A stretch of 64,000 bases of DNA. It comes from Pseudomonas turukhanskensis (GTDB taxonomy: Bacteria; Pseudomonadota; Gammaproteobacteria; Pseudomonadales; Pseudomonadaceae). Numbering within the stretch: the stretch's first letter is position 1; every line of letters starts with the position of its first letter. The stretch is taken from positions 62,001 to 126,000 of the forward strand of contig NZ_BSFN01000009.1 in the NCBI RefSeq assembly GCF_027922365.1. The letters are read 5' to 3'. Shown in pieces: positions 29,097 through 38,761 of this stretch. Below the pieces are notes generated by a model. The model was not told the origin of the DNA, did no database searches, and saw nothing but the letters and a program-made list of their open reading frames with translations. The position numbers were made by a program, and so were the translations under genes.

Positions 29097-29582
29097 ATGG
29101 CCAATAAATCCTCGCCCCTGTTACCTGCTACCCGCGAGCTTCTGACCGCGTTCGGTGCACGCCTGCGCCTGGCCCGCGAGCGCCGCAAACTCACTTCAGC
29201 CCAGGTAGCCGCCCGCGCCGGCATGGCTCCCCTGACCCTGCGCAACGTAGAGCGGGGCGCCGACGGCGTCACCATAGGCGCCTACCTCGCGGTCATGCAG
29301 GTGCTTGGGCTGGAGGCCGATTTATCGCTTATGGCGGCCGCCGACGATGTGGGCCGCCAGCTCCAGGATGCCGCATTGGTCAACCGCCGAAAAACCGCAG
29401 GCGGCAGCCGTAAACCGTCGAAAAAAGGCACGCCCGGCAACAATGAAACAATCACGACCTATGCAACGCACCAACCGCAGCCCTCTTTCGGGGTACGGGA
29501 AAGCAGCAGCAGCCTTGACCTTATTGATGAATATCGCGCGCAAATGGACGCCTTGTTCAACGCCGAGGACGATGCGACATGA
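29097..29582 (+). CDS. hipB: HipB-like antitoxin
   Basis: A 161-residue DNA-binding antitoxin. An XRE helix-turn-helix spans ~20-75 (LRLARERRKLTSAQVAARAG, TLRNVERG). The second half is polar and probably disordered. It is longer than the 88-residue E. coli HipB. It overlaps the toxin gene by four bases (ATGA), the classic arrangement. No Shine-Dalgarno is visible: the operator half-site ends three bases before the ATG, so leaderless or weak translation is possible. Function inferred from fold and gene pairing. Confidence 0.88.
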   Translation: MANKSSPLLPATRELLTAFGARLRLARERRKLTSAQVAARAGMAPLTLRNVERGADGVTIGAYLAVMQVLGLEADLSLMAAADDVGRQLQDAALVNRRKTAGGSRKPSKKGTPGNNETITTYATHQPQPSFGVRESSSSLDLIDEYRAQMDALFNAEDDAT

Positions 29583-30859
29583 GCCGCGCCATCCATGTGC
29601 ATGCCGATTGGGAAGGCTTGGGACAGCCTCTGCTGCTGGGCACGTTGCATGCCCGCCAAAGTGGGCGAGACGAGCTGTTCGAGTTCGAATTCACGGCCGA
29701 TGCAATTGCTCACCCAGCCCTGCAAGGCGTTAGCCTCGACCCGCGCCTGGGCATTTGGCCAGGCCCGCAATATCCGCCTAAAGGCCGCGCCTCGTTCGGT
29801 ATGGTTGCCGACTCGTCTCCCGATCGCTGGGGGCAACTGTTGCTGAGGCGCCGCGCCGAGCGCAATTGGCGCGCCAGCGGCAATCCGGGCCAACTGCCGC
29901 GTCTGCATGCCTCTGACTACCTGATGGGCGTACATGACCAATACCGCGTCGGTGCCTTGCGTTACAGCCTGGCCCCCGACGGACCGTTTCTCGACAACCA
30001 ACGCCGCGATGGCGCACCGCCGTTGGTCATGCTGCGCGAGCTGGAAGCGGCGTCACTGGCCTTCGAGGAGTCCGAGCAGGATCCGGCGGCCATCAACGAC
30101 GACCAACTGCGCCTGCTTATCGCCCCGGGTGGCTCGCTCGGCGGCGCGCGCCCCAAAGCCAGTGTCGTGGATGAACGTGGCCAGCTCTATATCGCCAAAT
30201 TTCCCAGTACCCGCGACCGCTACAACGTCGGCGCGTGGGAAGGCGTGGTCAACTACCTGGCGGATAAATGTGGAATTGCCCCGGCGCGTGGCGGCGTCGC
30301 CCGGTTTGCCAGCGCCCATCACACCTTTATCGTCCAGCGCTTCGACCGAACCGAAAAGGGCCGCCGCCTGCACTTCGCCTCGGCCATGACCCTTACCAAC
30401 AAGCAGGACGGCGACGACGCCAGTACCGGCGCCTCCTATCTGGATATTGCTACGGTACTGATCACCCAGGGCGCACGACCAAACGAGGACCTGCGGCTGC
30501 TTTGGTCACGGATGGTGTTCGACATGCTGGTGTCCAATAGCGACGGGCACCTGCGCAACACCGGCTTTATCCTGCAGCCAGGCAAAGGCTGGCAACTGTC
30601 GCACGCCTACGACATCAACCCGGACCCGGGCGCTCGTGAATTAAAGCTCAATGTCAGTGAGACCGACAACGCCATGGATCTTGACCTGGCGTTATCAGTC
30701 GCACCGATTTTTCGCGTAGCGCATGCCGACGCCAAGGCCATTATCGACCAACAGATCAGCGTGGTGCGGCATTGGCGTGCGCTGGCCAGTAGCCCTATGC
30801 ACGGCCTCTCCGCACGCGAACTGGAGCGAATGGCCCCGGCGTTTCGCTTGGCAGGCTAG
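29579..30859 (+). CDS. hipA: HipA-family serine/threonine kinase toxin
   Basis: A 426-residue HipA kinase; E. coli HipA phosphorylates glutamyl-tRNA synthetase and induces persistence. The N-terminal subdomain has GRASFGMVADSSPDRWG. The flexible P-loop APGGSLGGARPKAS contains the autophosphorylated Ser region. The catalytic loop NSDGHLRNTGF supplies the base Asp and Asn, and AYDINPDP is the metal-binding segment. All key elements look intact, so the toxin should be active. Its target may differ from that of E. coli HipA. Its stop is one base from the stop of the convergent GST gene. Confidence 0.92.
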   Translation: MSRAIHVHADWEGLGQPLLLGTLHARQSGRDELFEFEFTADAIAHPALQGVSLDPRLGIWPGPQYPPKGRASFGMVADSSPDRWGQLLLRRRAERNWRASGNPGQLPRLHASDYLMGVHDQYRVGALRYSLAPDGPFLDNQRRDGAPPLVMLRELEAASLAFEESEQDPAAINDDQLRLLIAPGGSLGGARPKASVVDERGQLYIAKFPSTRDRYNVGAWEGVVNYLADKCGIAPARGGVARFASAHHTFIVQRFDRTEKGRRLHFASAMTLTNKQDGDDASTGASYLDIATVLITQGARPNEDLRLLWSRMVFDMLVSNSDGHLRNTGFILQPGKGWQLSHAYDINPDPGARELKLNVSETDNAMDLDLALSVAPIFRVAHADAKAIIDQQISVVRHWRALASSPMHGLSARELERMAPAFRLAG

Positions 30860-30860
30860 C

Positions 30861-31466
30861 TCAAACCAAGCCTTCAGCCTTCAACGCTTCAACCACCTTC
30901 GGACGCGCCGCCACGCGGGCCGAAAACGCCTGCACCACTGGCCATGGCGCCATGGAGAAACCAACAAAATTGGCCCAGTTGAGCACGGTGAACAGGTACG
31001 CATCCGCCACGCTGAACTGGTTGTTTAGCAGATAGTCCTTGCCATCGAGTTGGGTGGTCAGCCAATCCAGGCGCTTGGTCAGGGTCGCCGTTACGCCAGC
31101 CTTCCAGTCCGCCGACTGGGCGGGGTTGAACATCGAGCCCATCGGCTTGTGGATTTCCGAAGCAATAAAGGTGAGCCACTCCTGCAACTGATACCGCGCC
31201 ATGGTGCCGGCAGCGGGTGCCAGGCCGGACTCGGGTTTCTGGTCGGCAATGTATTGCAGCACCGCTACGCCTTCGGTCAGCACCTGGCCGTTATCCAGCG
31301 CCAGCGCCGGCACATAGCCCTTGCTGTTGATGGCGGTGAAGTCGGCGCCGCTGGCCGTCAGCTTGGCCTTCAGGTCGACCTTCTCGGTCTCGAACGGCAA
31401 GCCGGCTTCCAGCAAGGCGATATGGGGAGCCAGGGAGCACGCGCCAGAGGAGAAATACAGTTTCAT
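30861..31466 (-). CDS. gstA: Beta-class glutathione S-transferase
   Basis: A 201-residue soluble GST. The start MKLYFSSGACSLAPHIAL carries Cys10, the residue that bonds glutathione in bacterial beta-class enzymes. KGYVPAL has the cis-Pro, and LTEGVAVLQYIAD the glutathione gamma-glutamyl site. The C-terminal helical domain ends with VAARPKVVEALKAEGL. It is transcribed away from an HxlR regulator, with a likely operator in the gap, which suggests induction by an electrophile or quinone. Confidence 0.93.
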   Translation of the reverse strand: MKLYFSSGACSLAPHIALLEAGLPFETEKVDLKAKLTASGADFTAINSKGYVPALALDNGQVLTEGVAVLQYIADQKPESGLAPAAGTMARYQLQEWLTFIASEIHKPMGSMFNPAQSADWKAGVTATLTKRLDWLTTQLDGKDYLLNNQFSVADAYLFTVLNWANFVGFSMAPWPVVQAFSARVAARPKVVEALKAEGLV

Positions 31467-31544
31467 GTGCAGTCCTTAAAGAAAGAGGCAGGGGTGCGTG
31501 AAACACGCGAGCACTGAGCTTAGCGATTGCTTTCCAACACACAA

Positions 31545-31566
31545 GTACCTACCTTCTGGTAAGTAT
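31545..31566. promoter_or_regulatory. Candidate HxlR operator
   Basis: TACCTACC (31546) and GGTAAGTA (31558) form an inverted repeat with a four-base centre in the GST/HxlR divergent gap. The sequence resembles known HxlR-type sites with GTAC..TACC halves. Confidence 0.55.
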
Positions 31567-31602
31567 GCATTTGATATTCCTGAACAATTCGGAACCGTCC
31601 CC

Positions 31603-31998
31603 ATGCTCGACCAGCACGACCACGCCGCCTGCCGCGCCGGCAATGTATTCAGCGTTACCTGCCCGGCACGCTATGTCCTCGACGTATTGGCCGATAAATG
31701 GGCCCTGCTGCTGATTCACACCCTGGCCCACGGCACCCACCGCACCGCCGAACTGCGGCGTCAGGTGGGCGGCATTTCGGAAAAGATGCTGATCCAGACC
31801 CTACGCCGCCTGGAACGCTTTGGCCTGGTGAGCCGCCGGGCCTACGCCGAAGTGCCGCCACGGGTCGAGTACTCCTTAACCCCCTTGGGCCAATCACTGA
31901 GCGAACCGATTCGCGCCCTCGACCATTGGGTGGAGCGCAATATCGACGAACTGAATCAGGCGCAACGGACCTTTGAAGACAAGGCCGTAGAGGCCTAG
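31603..31998 (+). CDS. HxlR-family transcriptional regulator
   Basis: A 131-residue winged-helix protein. Family features are the Cys-containing N-terminus (SVTCPARYVLDVLADKWALLL), ELRRQVGGISEKMLIQTLRRLE as recognition region and RVEYSLTPLGQSL as the wing. The cysteine may sense oxidants or quinones. ATG 31603 starts just before the conserved part; the longer frame would cover the likely operator. Divergent to the GST, which is its probable target, and followed 13 bases later by an HD-domain gene in the same direction. Confidence 0.9.
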   Translation: MLDQHDHAACRAGNVFSVTCPARYVLDVLADKWALLLIHTLAHGTHRTAELRRQVGGISEKMLIQTLRRLERFGLVSRRAYAEVPPRVEYSLTPLGQSLSEPIRALDHWVERNIDELNQAQRTFEDKAVEA

Positions 31999-32011
31999 GC
32001 AAGGAGCCGCC

Positions 32012-32638
32012 ATGACCGCCACCCACCTTTGCTCCCAACGCTGGGAAACCTTGTGGCACGCGCTCGGCGCACCAGCGCCGGCTGGCAGTTTTACCGCGCT
32101 GGCCCAGCACTACAGCGAGCCTCACCGCCACTACCACAACGGCGCGCATATCAACGCCTGCCTGCACCACCTGGACCGTTTCCAGCACTTGGCCCGTGAC
32201 CTGCCCGCCGTGGAGTTGGCTCTGTGGACACACGACGCCATATACGACACCCGCGGCCAGGACAACGAAGCGCTCAGTGCCGACCTGGCGGTGCACTTGC
32301 TCGTCGGTGCCGGCATCCCCGCGCGCGCTGAAGAGGTGCGTCGGCATATTCTGGCTACGGCTCATACCACGCCTGCCGCTGGCGATGATGCCGGCCTGGT
32401 GGTCGATATCGATTTAGCCGTGCTCGCGCTCCCGGCTGAGGCTTACCTGGCTTACACCCACGCTGTGCGCGCCGAGTATTCGTGGGTGCCCGAACCCTTG
32501 TTCAAGGCCGGGCGGGCCAAGGTGCTGAATGCGCTGCTACAGATGCCGCACCTGTATAGCCACGGAGAGATCCGCGCGCAGTGGGAAGCACCTGCGCGGG
32601 CCAACTTGAATGCAGAGCTGCGAGAACTGGTGAGTTGA
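32012..32638 (+). CDS. HD-superfamily metal-dependent hydrolase-like protein
   Basis: A 208-residue soluble protein. It has RHYHNGAHI followed by ELALWTHDAIYDTRGQDNE, the His-Asp metal site of HD phosphohydrolases, then HILATAHTTP and VVDIDLAVL with further metal ligands. Related bacterial proteins are often annotated as predicted HD phosphohydrolases. It begins 13 bases after the HxlR gene, so it may belong to the same transcript. Substrate unknown. Confidence 0.85.
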   Translation: MTATHLCSQRWETLWHALGAPAPAGSFTALAQHYSEPHRHYHNGAHINACLHHLDRFQHLARDLPAVELALWTHDAIYDTRGQDNEALSADLAVHLLVGAGIPARAEEVRRHILATAHTTPAAGDDAGLVVDIDLAVLALPAEAYLAYTHAVRAEYSWVPEPLFKAGRAKVLNALLQMPHLYSHGEIRAQWEAPARANLNAELRELVS

Positions 32639-32647
32639 ACGCGAGGC

Positions 32648-32680
32648 AAAAAGCATCGAGGCTGGAGCCTCTCCTACAGT
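32648..32680. repeat. REP-like palindrome (GAGGCT type)
   Basis: AAAAAGCATCGAGGCTGGAG followed by CCTCTCCTACAGT, matching the copies at 16127 and 20680. It separates the convergent HD and GNAT genes. Confidence 0.7.
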
Positions 32681-32723
32681 CCGTGGCAGTTCTCGGCGCG
32701 GGGCTGCCTGAGCGCACTGCACG

Positions 32724-33182
32724 CTACAAATCCCGCGCCATCAACGATTGCGGCTTGTCCCAGCGCTCAAATCGCTCCACCAGCTGCCAACCGCGTTTGG
32801 CGTAATAGTCCGCGCGGTCCTGGGTGTGCAGATAAAGACGCCCTACTCCCTCGCGCCGCGCCCGCTCACACACGCCTTCAACCAGTGCTTCGGCAATGCC
32901 CTGGCCGCGTGCCTGGGGCGTAACAAAAACGCAGGCCAGCCAGGGCCCGAGGTCTTCCCGGCCGGCCAGATCCGCTTTGGCCAGCGCTGCCCCGCCCAGC
33001 AGTTGGCCGTCACCAACCGCCACCAGGCTGGGCCAGTCGCTATTGGTTTGCCCGGCGGCAAACTCGGCTTGCCAGTCACTCAACGTCTGCTCGCTGTACT
33101 CGTAATGAAACTGCTCATACAGCCAACTGGCCATGGTGTTGCAGTACGCCATGTTGTCCTGCAGCCAATACATGTACGGCAT
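32724..33182 (-). CDS. GNAT N-acetyltransferase
   Basis: A 152-residue acetyltransferase. The acetyl-CoA loop is VFVTPQARGQGIAEAL, with the preceding strand LGPWLACVFV, and the C-terminal DYYAKRGWQLVERF is the usual end of the fold. ATG 33182 has AAGGA six bases upstream; an in-frame TTG at 33200 would bury that site. Substrate unknown. Next to a chemoreceptor gene on the same strand but with no sign of a shared function. Confidence 0.88.
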   Translation of the reverse strand: MPYMYWLQDNMAYCNTMASWLYEQFHYEYSEQTLSDWQAEFAAGQTNSDWPSLVAVGDGQLLGGAALAKADLAGREDLGPWLACVFVTPQARGQGIAEALVEGVCERARREGVGRLYLHTQDRADYYAKRGWQLVERFERWDKPQSLMARDL

Positions 33183-33221
33183 GGGGAATCCTTGTGTCAA
33201 AGCGAAGCGATACGCCGCAGC

Positions 33222-34847
33222 CTACAAACTGAAGCGGTTCACCAACCGGTTGAGGTCTGCGGCCAGGCGCGCCAGCTCGTGGCTGGAGGCGCTGGTCTGG
33301 TGAGCGCCGGTAGCCGACTGCACCGACAGGTCGCGAATGTTAACCAGATTACGGTCCACTTCGCGCGCCACCTGCGCCTGCTCTTCAGCGGCACTGGCGA
33401 TAACCAGGTTGCGCTCGTACATCTCGCCAATGGCCGTGGTGATCTCCCCCAACGCTGACCCGGCGCTCTGCGCCAGTTCACGGGTGGACTGCGCCCGCGA
33501 GCTGCTGCTTTGCATGGCGCTCAATGCCTCACTGGCACCCGTGCGCATGGTAGAGACCATCTGTTCAATTTCCTGGGTGGAGTTTTGCGTGCGGTGTGCC
33601 AGGGCGCGCACCTCATCGGCTACCACGGCAAAACCACGACCAGACTCACCGGCCCGCGCGGCCTCGATGGCGGCGTTAAGCGCCAGCAGATTGGTCTGCT
33701 CGGCAATGCCTCGAATAACATCCAGCACCTTGCCAATATCCTGGGATTGGGCGGCAACCTGCTGTACGAGGCTGGCGGTGGACTCCATTTCCCCCGTCAG
33801 ACGGGTGATGGCACCAATGGTATCGCTGACGCGTTCCTGCCCCACCTGCGCGGCCTGGTTCGACACCTTGGAGGCTTCCGAGGTGGACACCGCATTGCGC
33901 GCCACTTCATCCACCGCCACGCTCATTTCGTTTACCGCCGTCGCGGCCTGTTCAATTTCATCGTTCTGCTGCACCAGGCCTCGGCTCGCTTCTTCGGTAA
34001 CCGCGTTGAGTTCTTCGGCAGCGGCCGCCAGTTGGGTGGAAGAACCGGAGATTTGCGCGAGGGTGTCGCGCAACTTTTGCTGCATGCGGCCCAGCGCCTC
34101 CTGCAGCTGACTGACCTCATCACGGCCCTCGACCGCAATAGGCTTGGTCAAATCGCCGTCGGCCACATGCTGAGCCGCCTGCACTGCTACGCGCAGCGGG
34201 CGCACGATACTTTGCGTGAGCAGCCAGGCCAGCAGCACGGTCGCCAAGGCGGCGAGCACAATCACCAGCAGCACGATCGAACGCGAGGAGCCATATTGCT
34301 GGGCCGATGCCTGGCCTTCGCGTTCGATGCCTTTACCGTAAATATCACCCAATTCAGCCAACTGAGCGCCGGTGCCGTCGACCACCGGTTTCATGTCCAC
34401 CAGCAGCAGCTTGTTCAGCGCATCGCGTTCGCCGCTACGGGCCAATTTGAAAGAGTCGGCCATACCCTGTTGGTACGTGGCGAAGTCTTTCTTGAACTGG
34501 GTGTAAAGGCGCTGCTCATCTGACGAGTCGATAAAGCGCTCGTAGTCGTTGATGTTCTGCGTCAGCACTTTATTGCGCGCTTCGTACTGGCCCACATAGG
34601 TGTCGATGTTTTTGCTCTCCGGGTCCAACGCCATCCGCAGGGAAATGGTGCGAATGCGCAGCATGTTTTCGCGAATGCCATCGACGATACGAATACTCGG
34701 CACCCAGTCGCTTTCAATGGCACTGGCACGGTCACGAATGCCCGACATCTGGTAAAGCGAAAACGCGCCCAGAAAGGCCACCATCAATGCGATCAGGGCG
34801 AAGCCAAAGGCGGCTCTCCGGGCAATATTCAGGTTACGAAGCGACAT
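33222..34847 (-). CDS. Methyl-accepting chemotaxis protein, four-helix-bundle sensor
   Basis: A 541-residue chemoreceptor. Helix 1 is at ~12-32, then a ~155-residue periplasmic four-helix-bundle domain, helix 2 at ~192-213, a HAMP domain ([20 protein letters not shown]) and the cytoplasmic signalling hairpin with tip [19 protein letters not shown]. Length of the signalling part matches the 40-heptad class used by flagellar chemotaxis in pseudomonads. No CheR/CheB tether at the C-terminus (VNRFSL). Ligand unknown; small amino or organic acids are typical for this sensor fold. Confidence 0.93.
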   Translation of the reverse strand: MSLRNLNIARRAAFGFALIALMVAFLGAFSLYQMSGIRDRASAIESDWVPSIRIVDGIRENMLRIRTISLRMALDPESKNIDTYVGQYEARNKVLTQNINDYERFIDSSDEQRLYTQFKKDFATYQQGMADSFKLARSGERDALNKLLLVDMKPVVDGTGAQLAELGDIYGKGIEREGQASAQQYGSSRSIVLLVIVLAALATVLLAWLLTQSIVRPLRVAVQAAQHVADGDLTKPIAVEGRDEVSQLQEALGRMQQKLRDTLAQISGSSTQLAAAAEELNAVTEEASRGLVQQNDEIEQAATAVNEMSVAVDEVARNAVSTSEASKVSNQAAQVGQERVSDTIGAITRLTGEMESTASLVQQVAAQSQDIGKVLDVIRGIAEQTNLLALNAAIEAARAGESGRGFAVVADEVRALAHRTQNSTQEIEQMVSTMRTGASEALSAMQSSSSRAQSTRELAQSAGSALGEITTAIGEMYERNLVIASAAEEQAQVAREVDRNLVNIRDLSVQSATGAHQTSASSHELARLAADLNRLVNRFSL

Positions 34848-35091
34848 GGCAGTCCTCGCGAAGCAGGCAGATTTTATTGTGCAGTTATCGTATGACTTGT
34901 CGGCGCGCGGCTCGCCAACTTGAGCCAGCCTGGAAAATGACCGAACAGCCAGAGTCTGACCAGCTTTTTTTGTGCGCGGTTGAGTGAGGCGTCTGGCTCA
35001 AGAACAGTCGATTGGGCTAGCAGCCTAACTAAGGCCGTTCAGTCGCCAGCCGAAGAGGCGCTGGGGTGAATGTTGCTGACTGAGTCGAACA

Positions 35092-35106
35092 AGTCATATG
35101 ATGACT
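35092..35106. promoter_or_regulatory. Dyad upstream of the lactonase-like gene
   Basis: AGTCATATGATGACT has AGTCAT/ATGACT arms. ATGACTTGT on the MCP side (near 34889) is the complement of ACAAGTCAT at 35090, so two related sites flank the 289-base divergent gap. A GntR-type site is possible. Confidence 0.35.
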
Positions 35107-35136
35107 GACGACAACTACAACAACAGGAAAACCACC

Positions 35137-36267
35137 ATGCCCCCATCGCGAATTCTGGTCGCCGCACTCGCTTGCTCGCTGTCCTTCCCCACCGTTGCCG
35201 CGACCTATGCGTATATCTCCAGCCCCAACGACGGGTTGATCTCCCAATACGAACTGGACGAAGCCACCGGCGCGCCGAAACTGGTCGAGCAAGTGCAGGC
35301 GGGAAGTAAGGTCAACCCGATGGCCATCACCCCGGACGGCAAGGTGTTGTACGCCGCCTTGCGTGTGGCGCCGTTTACCGTGGTGGGCTACAGCATCGAC
35401 GCCACGACCGGCCACCTGAAAAAAATTACTCAGGCACCGTTGGCCGACAGCCTGGCTTACTTGTCTACCGACCGCAGCGGCAAGTTTTTGATGGGGGCGT
35501 CCTACGGCGCCAGCCTGCTCAGCGTGCAAGCGATTGATGCCGAACACCGGGTTTCCGACAAGATCGAGGTGTACAAGACCGGCCCAATCGCCCACTCCAT
35601 ACGCAGCGACCTGAGTGACCGCTTTGTCTACGTAGGCAACCTGGGCACCGACAGCCTGTTGCAGTTCAGCCAGAACAAACAGACCGGCGCCCTGACGCCC
35701 ATTGGCTCCGGCGCCGCCGCCACGCCCGCCAAAATGGGCCCGCGCCATATCGTGTTTTCACCCAACGGCAAGTTTATCTACACCGTGGGTGAGCTGAGCG
35801 GCACCGTAGTGGGCTATGCCATCGATAAAGACACTGGCGCCTTGCAGCAGGTGACCAAGGCCGAGGGCGTGCCTGCCACACTCAAGCTGGAACAGGGGCT
35901 GATTCGCAACGCCGCCAACAACGACCTTAAAGACGACCCCACGCCGCGCATCTGGGCCGCCGACATTCGCCTCTCGCCGGACGGCACCCTGCTGTACACC
36001 ACCGAGCGCACCACCAGTAGCGTGTCCGCGTTCAAGGTTGCACCCGACAGCGGCGCACTGACCTACCTCGGCAACTTCAAGGTGGCCGAACAGCAACCGC
36101 GCAATATCGCGTTCTTCCCCAGCGGAAAATGGCTGCTGGTTAGCGGTGAAAAAAGCAAAACCATCGGCAGCTACGCCGTGAACAAAGACGGCAGCCTGAA
36201 GCGTGTTGGCCAAGCGCCTGCCGGTGACGGCGCGCTGTGGATCGAGATGTGGACGCCGCGCACCTGA
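35137..36267 (+). CDS. Exported lactonase-like seven-bladed beta-propeller
   Basis: A 376-residue protein of the 6-phosphogluconolactonase (YbhE)-like propeller family, but exported: MPPSRILVAALACSLSFPTVA is a signal peptide. Repeated blade motifs are seen (HIVFSPNGKFIYTVGELSG, IRLSPDGTLLYTTERTTSS, NIAFFPSGKWLLVSGEKS). Secretion argues against a role in the cytoplasmic pentose phosphate route and for action on a periplasmic lactone. ATG 35137 has AGGA eight bases upstream; ATG 35098 would place extra residues before the signal. Lies between two chemoreceptor genes. Confidence 0.85.
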   Translation: MPPSRILVAALACSLSFPTVAATYAYISSPNDGLISQYELDEATGAPKLVEQVQAGSKVNPMAITPDGKVLYAALRVAPFTVVGYSIDATTGHLKKITQAPLADSLAYLSTDRSGKFLMGASYGASLLSVQAIDAEHRVSDKIEVYKTGPIAHSIRSDLSDRFVYVGNLGTDSLLQFSQNKQTGALTPIGSGAAATPAKMGPRHIVFSPNGKFIYTVGELSGTVVGYAIDKDTGALQQVTKAEGVPATLKLEQGLIRNAANNDLKDDPTPRIWAADIRLSPDGTLLYTTERTTSSVSAFKVAPDSGALTYLGNFKVAEQQPRNIAFFPSGKWLLVSGEKSKTIGSYAVNKDGSLKRVGQAPAGDGALWIEMWTPRT

Positions 36268-36561
36268 TACTCGCCATGCCAACGCAGCCGGACTAACACA
36301 ACCAAAACCCGCACACGCGCAATGCCTGTGCGCGGTGGGTGTATCGGTGACGCAAAAATGTGCAGCGCCCCGCTCCAGCAATGGGCGCGCGCACCAAATC
36401 ACGCCAAAAACCCATCAAACACCCGTCCATCCGCTGCCAAGACGGCCTGAATACGCACCGGTCCGGAACTTGCTTGAAAAATGGCTCATTGCCACCACCG
36501 GCAGCCACAACAGCGTTCTGTACAACGGAGCGCTGGCAAGATCCTTTGAGGAGTCGTGTTT

Positions 36562-38619
36562 ATGCAGTCCGTGTTGTCCCCAGGGATCCGTCTTCTGAGC
36601 CGCTTCGGCTTTGCCCGCAAGTTTCAGTTTCTCTTTCTGCTCTTCGCCCTGCCCCTGGCCGGCAGCCTGTGGATGGTGGGTCAAACCTTCCAGGCGAAAA
36701 TGGCGGTAATCGCCAAGGAACACAGTGGCGTGCGTCAGCTGCTTGCCCTGGACGCCGTCGACACCCAGTTGGCCACCCAGCGCAACCTGGCCGCGCGCTG
36801 GAAAGCCCTCGACACCGCGCGCACCCCAGGCCCCGAGGCCCAGCAAGCGATTGCCCAACTCGATGCCGCTATGCCGGTGCTGCGCACCGCCTTCGAAAAC
36901 CTCACCAGCGTGCTGGCCACCGAAGGCGCCAGTGACGACATCCAGAAACGCCTGCAAGAACTGCAAGCCAGCGTGGCGCAACTGGAGTCTGCCAGCCTGC
37001 GCACCGTAGGCTGGTGGCCCGATGCGCTGGACCGTTTCACTGCGCTGAAAGCCAACCTGCAAGGCCTGCGCGACCAGATCGCGATGGCCAGCGGCCTGAC
37101 GCTCGACCCCTCCGTGGAAGGCTACCTGCTGATGCAGATCGCTACCCAGCAGGCGCCCGATATGCTCGAACGCGTGGGCCGCCTGGCCAGCATGGGCGAA
37201 GCGTCAGTGGCAGCGGGTCAATTCAGCCTGCAAAGCCGCCTGCAACTGCGCGACCTGCGCGGCCGCATCAACGACGCCCGTACCCAATTGGACAAGACCG
37301 GCGCCGCCTTGCAAGCCAAACTGCCTGCCGAGCTCAGCGCCTGGGCCAACCAGTACGCCGCCACCCAACAGCAACTCAACAGCGAGCTCAAAGCCCTGGA
37401 TGACGGCCTGTTCGGCGACACCATCAGTCTGAAAGCGCCAGCCTTCCAGCGCACCATGGACAGCCTGCTGCAAACCCTGACCGACCTGCGCACGCAATCG
37501 CTCCAGGCCCTGGACGCGCGTCTGGACTTCTACCACGACCGCGCCATCGCCCAGGCCATTCCAGTGATTGCCGGCTTTGGCATTCTGTTGCTCGCCGCGG
37601 TGTATCTGTTTATCTGCCTGCAAAGCTCAATTCGCCGCAGCGCCAGCGGCATCACCACCCTCGCCCAATCCCTGCGTGACGGCGACCTGTGCGTGGAAGT
37701 GGCCGTGCACGGGCGTGACGAACTGGCTGCCATCAGCACCGCGCTGAACGTGGCGGTGGTGCAACTGCGTACCAGCCTTTTGGGCGTAAACCACGAAACC
37801 TACCAACTCAGTGACGCTGTTATCACCCTTAACGCGCAGTCCACCGACACCCTGGGCGAGGTGGAAGCGCAGCAACACCAGATCAGCCAAATCGCCACCG
37901 CTGCTACGCAACTGGCGGCCACCTCGCAAGGCGTGTCCAAAAGCTGTGAGATGGCCTCGGCCAGCGTGCAGCAAACCCGCGCCATCGCCGAAGCCAGCAA
38001 CCGCGACAGCGAACGCACCACCGCCAGCATTCAACAGCTCAACCAACGCCTGGGTGAAACTGCCGAAGCGCTGGGCCGGGTCAGCGACCAGGGGCAGCAA
38101 ATTCAATCGGTGGTCGACAGCATTCGCGGCATTGCCGAGCAGACCAACCTATTGGCCCTGAACGCCGCCATCGAAGCCGCCCGCGCTGGCGAACAAGGCC
38201 GTGGCTTTGCCGTGGTGGCCGATGAAGTACGCAGCCTCTCGCAACGCACCCAGGCCTCCACCCTGCAAATCGCCACCACCGTGGAAAGCCTGCGCAACAC
38301 CGTGCGCCAGGCAGTGGAGCTGATGGAAGCCGCCTGCGGCCAGGCACAAAGCGATGCCAGCGCCGTTACCGGCCTGGGCGTAAGCCTGGGCGAAATTGCC
38401 AGCGCCGTGCAGGGCGTAAGCGACACCCTCGCGCAAATCGCCACCGCCGTGGATGAACAAGCCACCACCGCCGACCAGGTCAGCGGCAGCATTCAGCAAG
38501 TGGACCAGGCAGCGATTCGGTTGCTCGATGGCGCGCGCGCAGTGAATCAGGCGGCGGATCGGCTGAGCCAGGGAAGCCGTGCGCTTAATGACAACACCGC
38601 GCGTTTTAGTTTGGGATGA
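36562..38619 (+). CDS. Methyl-accepting chemotaxis protein, large sensor
   Basis: A 685-residue chemoreceptor. Helix 1 at ~22-42, a long ~290-residue helical periplasmic domain ([20 protein letters not shown] at its start), helix 2 at ~335-357, a HAMP-like segment ([20 protein letters not shown]) and the signalling hairpin with tip [25 protein letters not shown] eight bases before ATG 36562 fixes the start. No pentapeptide tether. The sensor resembles none that I can name. The 294 bases upstream show no other gene and no clear flagellar sigma promoter. Confidence 0.92.
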   Translation: MQSVLSPGIRLLSRFGFARKFQFLFLLFALPLAGSLWMVGQTFQAKMAVIAKEHSGVRQLLALDAVDTQLATQRNLAARWKALDTARTPGPEAQQAIAQLDAAMPVLRTAFENLTSVLATEGASDDIQKRLQELQASVAQLESASLRTVGWWPDALDRFTALKANLQGLRDQIAMASGLTLDPSVEGYLLMQIATQQAPDMLERVGRLASMGEASVAAGQFSLQSRLQLRDLRGRINDARTQLDKTGAALQAKLPAELSAWANQYAATQQQLNSELKALDDGLFGDTISLKAPAFQRTMDSLLQTLTDLRTQSLQALDARLDFYHDRAIAQAIPVIAGFGILLLAAVYLFICLQSSIRRSASGITTLAQSLRDGDLCVEVAVHGRDELAAISTALNVAVVQLRTSLLGVNHETYQLSDAVITLNAQSTDTLGEVEAQQHQISQIATAATQLAATSQGVSKSCEMASASVQQTRAIAEASNRDSERTTASIQQLNQRLGETAEALGRVSDQGQQIQSVVDSIRGIAEQTNLLALNAAIEAARAGEQGRGFAVVADEVRSLSQRTQASTLQIATTVESLRNTVRQAVELMEAACGQAQSDASAVTGLGVSLGEIASAVQGVSDTLAQIATAVDEQATTADQVSGSIQQVDQAAIRLLDGARAVNQAADRLSQGSRALNDNTARFSLG

Positions 38620-38761
38620 GGAGCGGCCCTAATAACGTCATACACACATCAGGCGATCACGATTGCCGCGGGTGTGCCGTGCGCATTGCTGCGATGATCC
38701 GAGGGGGGCTATCGCACATAAAGTGGCAAGACTCACCGTCCTCAATGCCCTGAGAGTCGCC

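Noticed and set aside
36268..36561. A small gene or flagellar sigma promoter before the large chemoreceptor
   Set aside because: No frame with a ribosome site and no TAAA-N15-GCCGATAA-like sequence was found.
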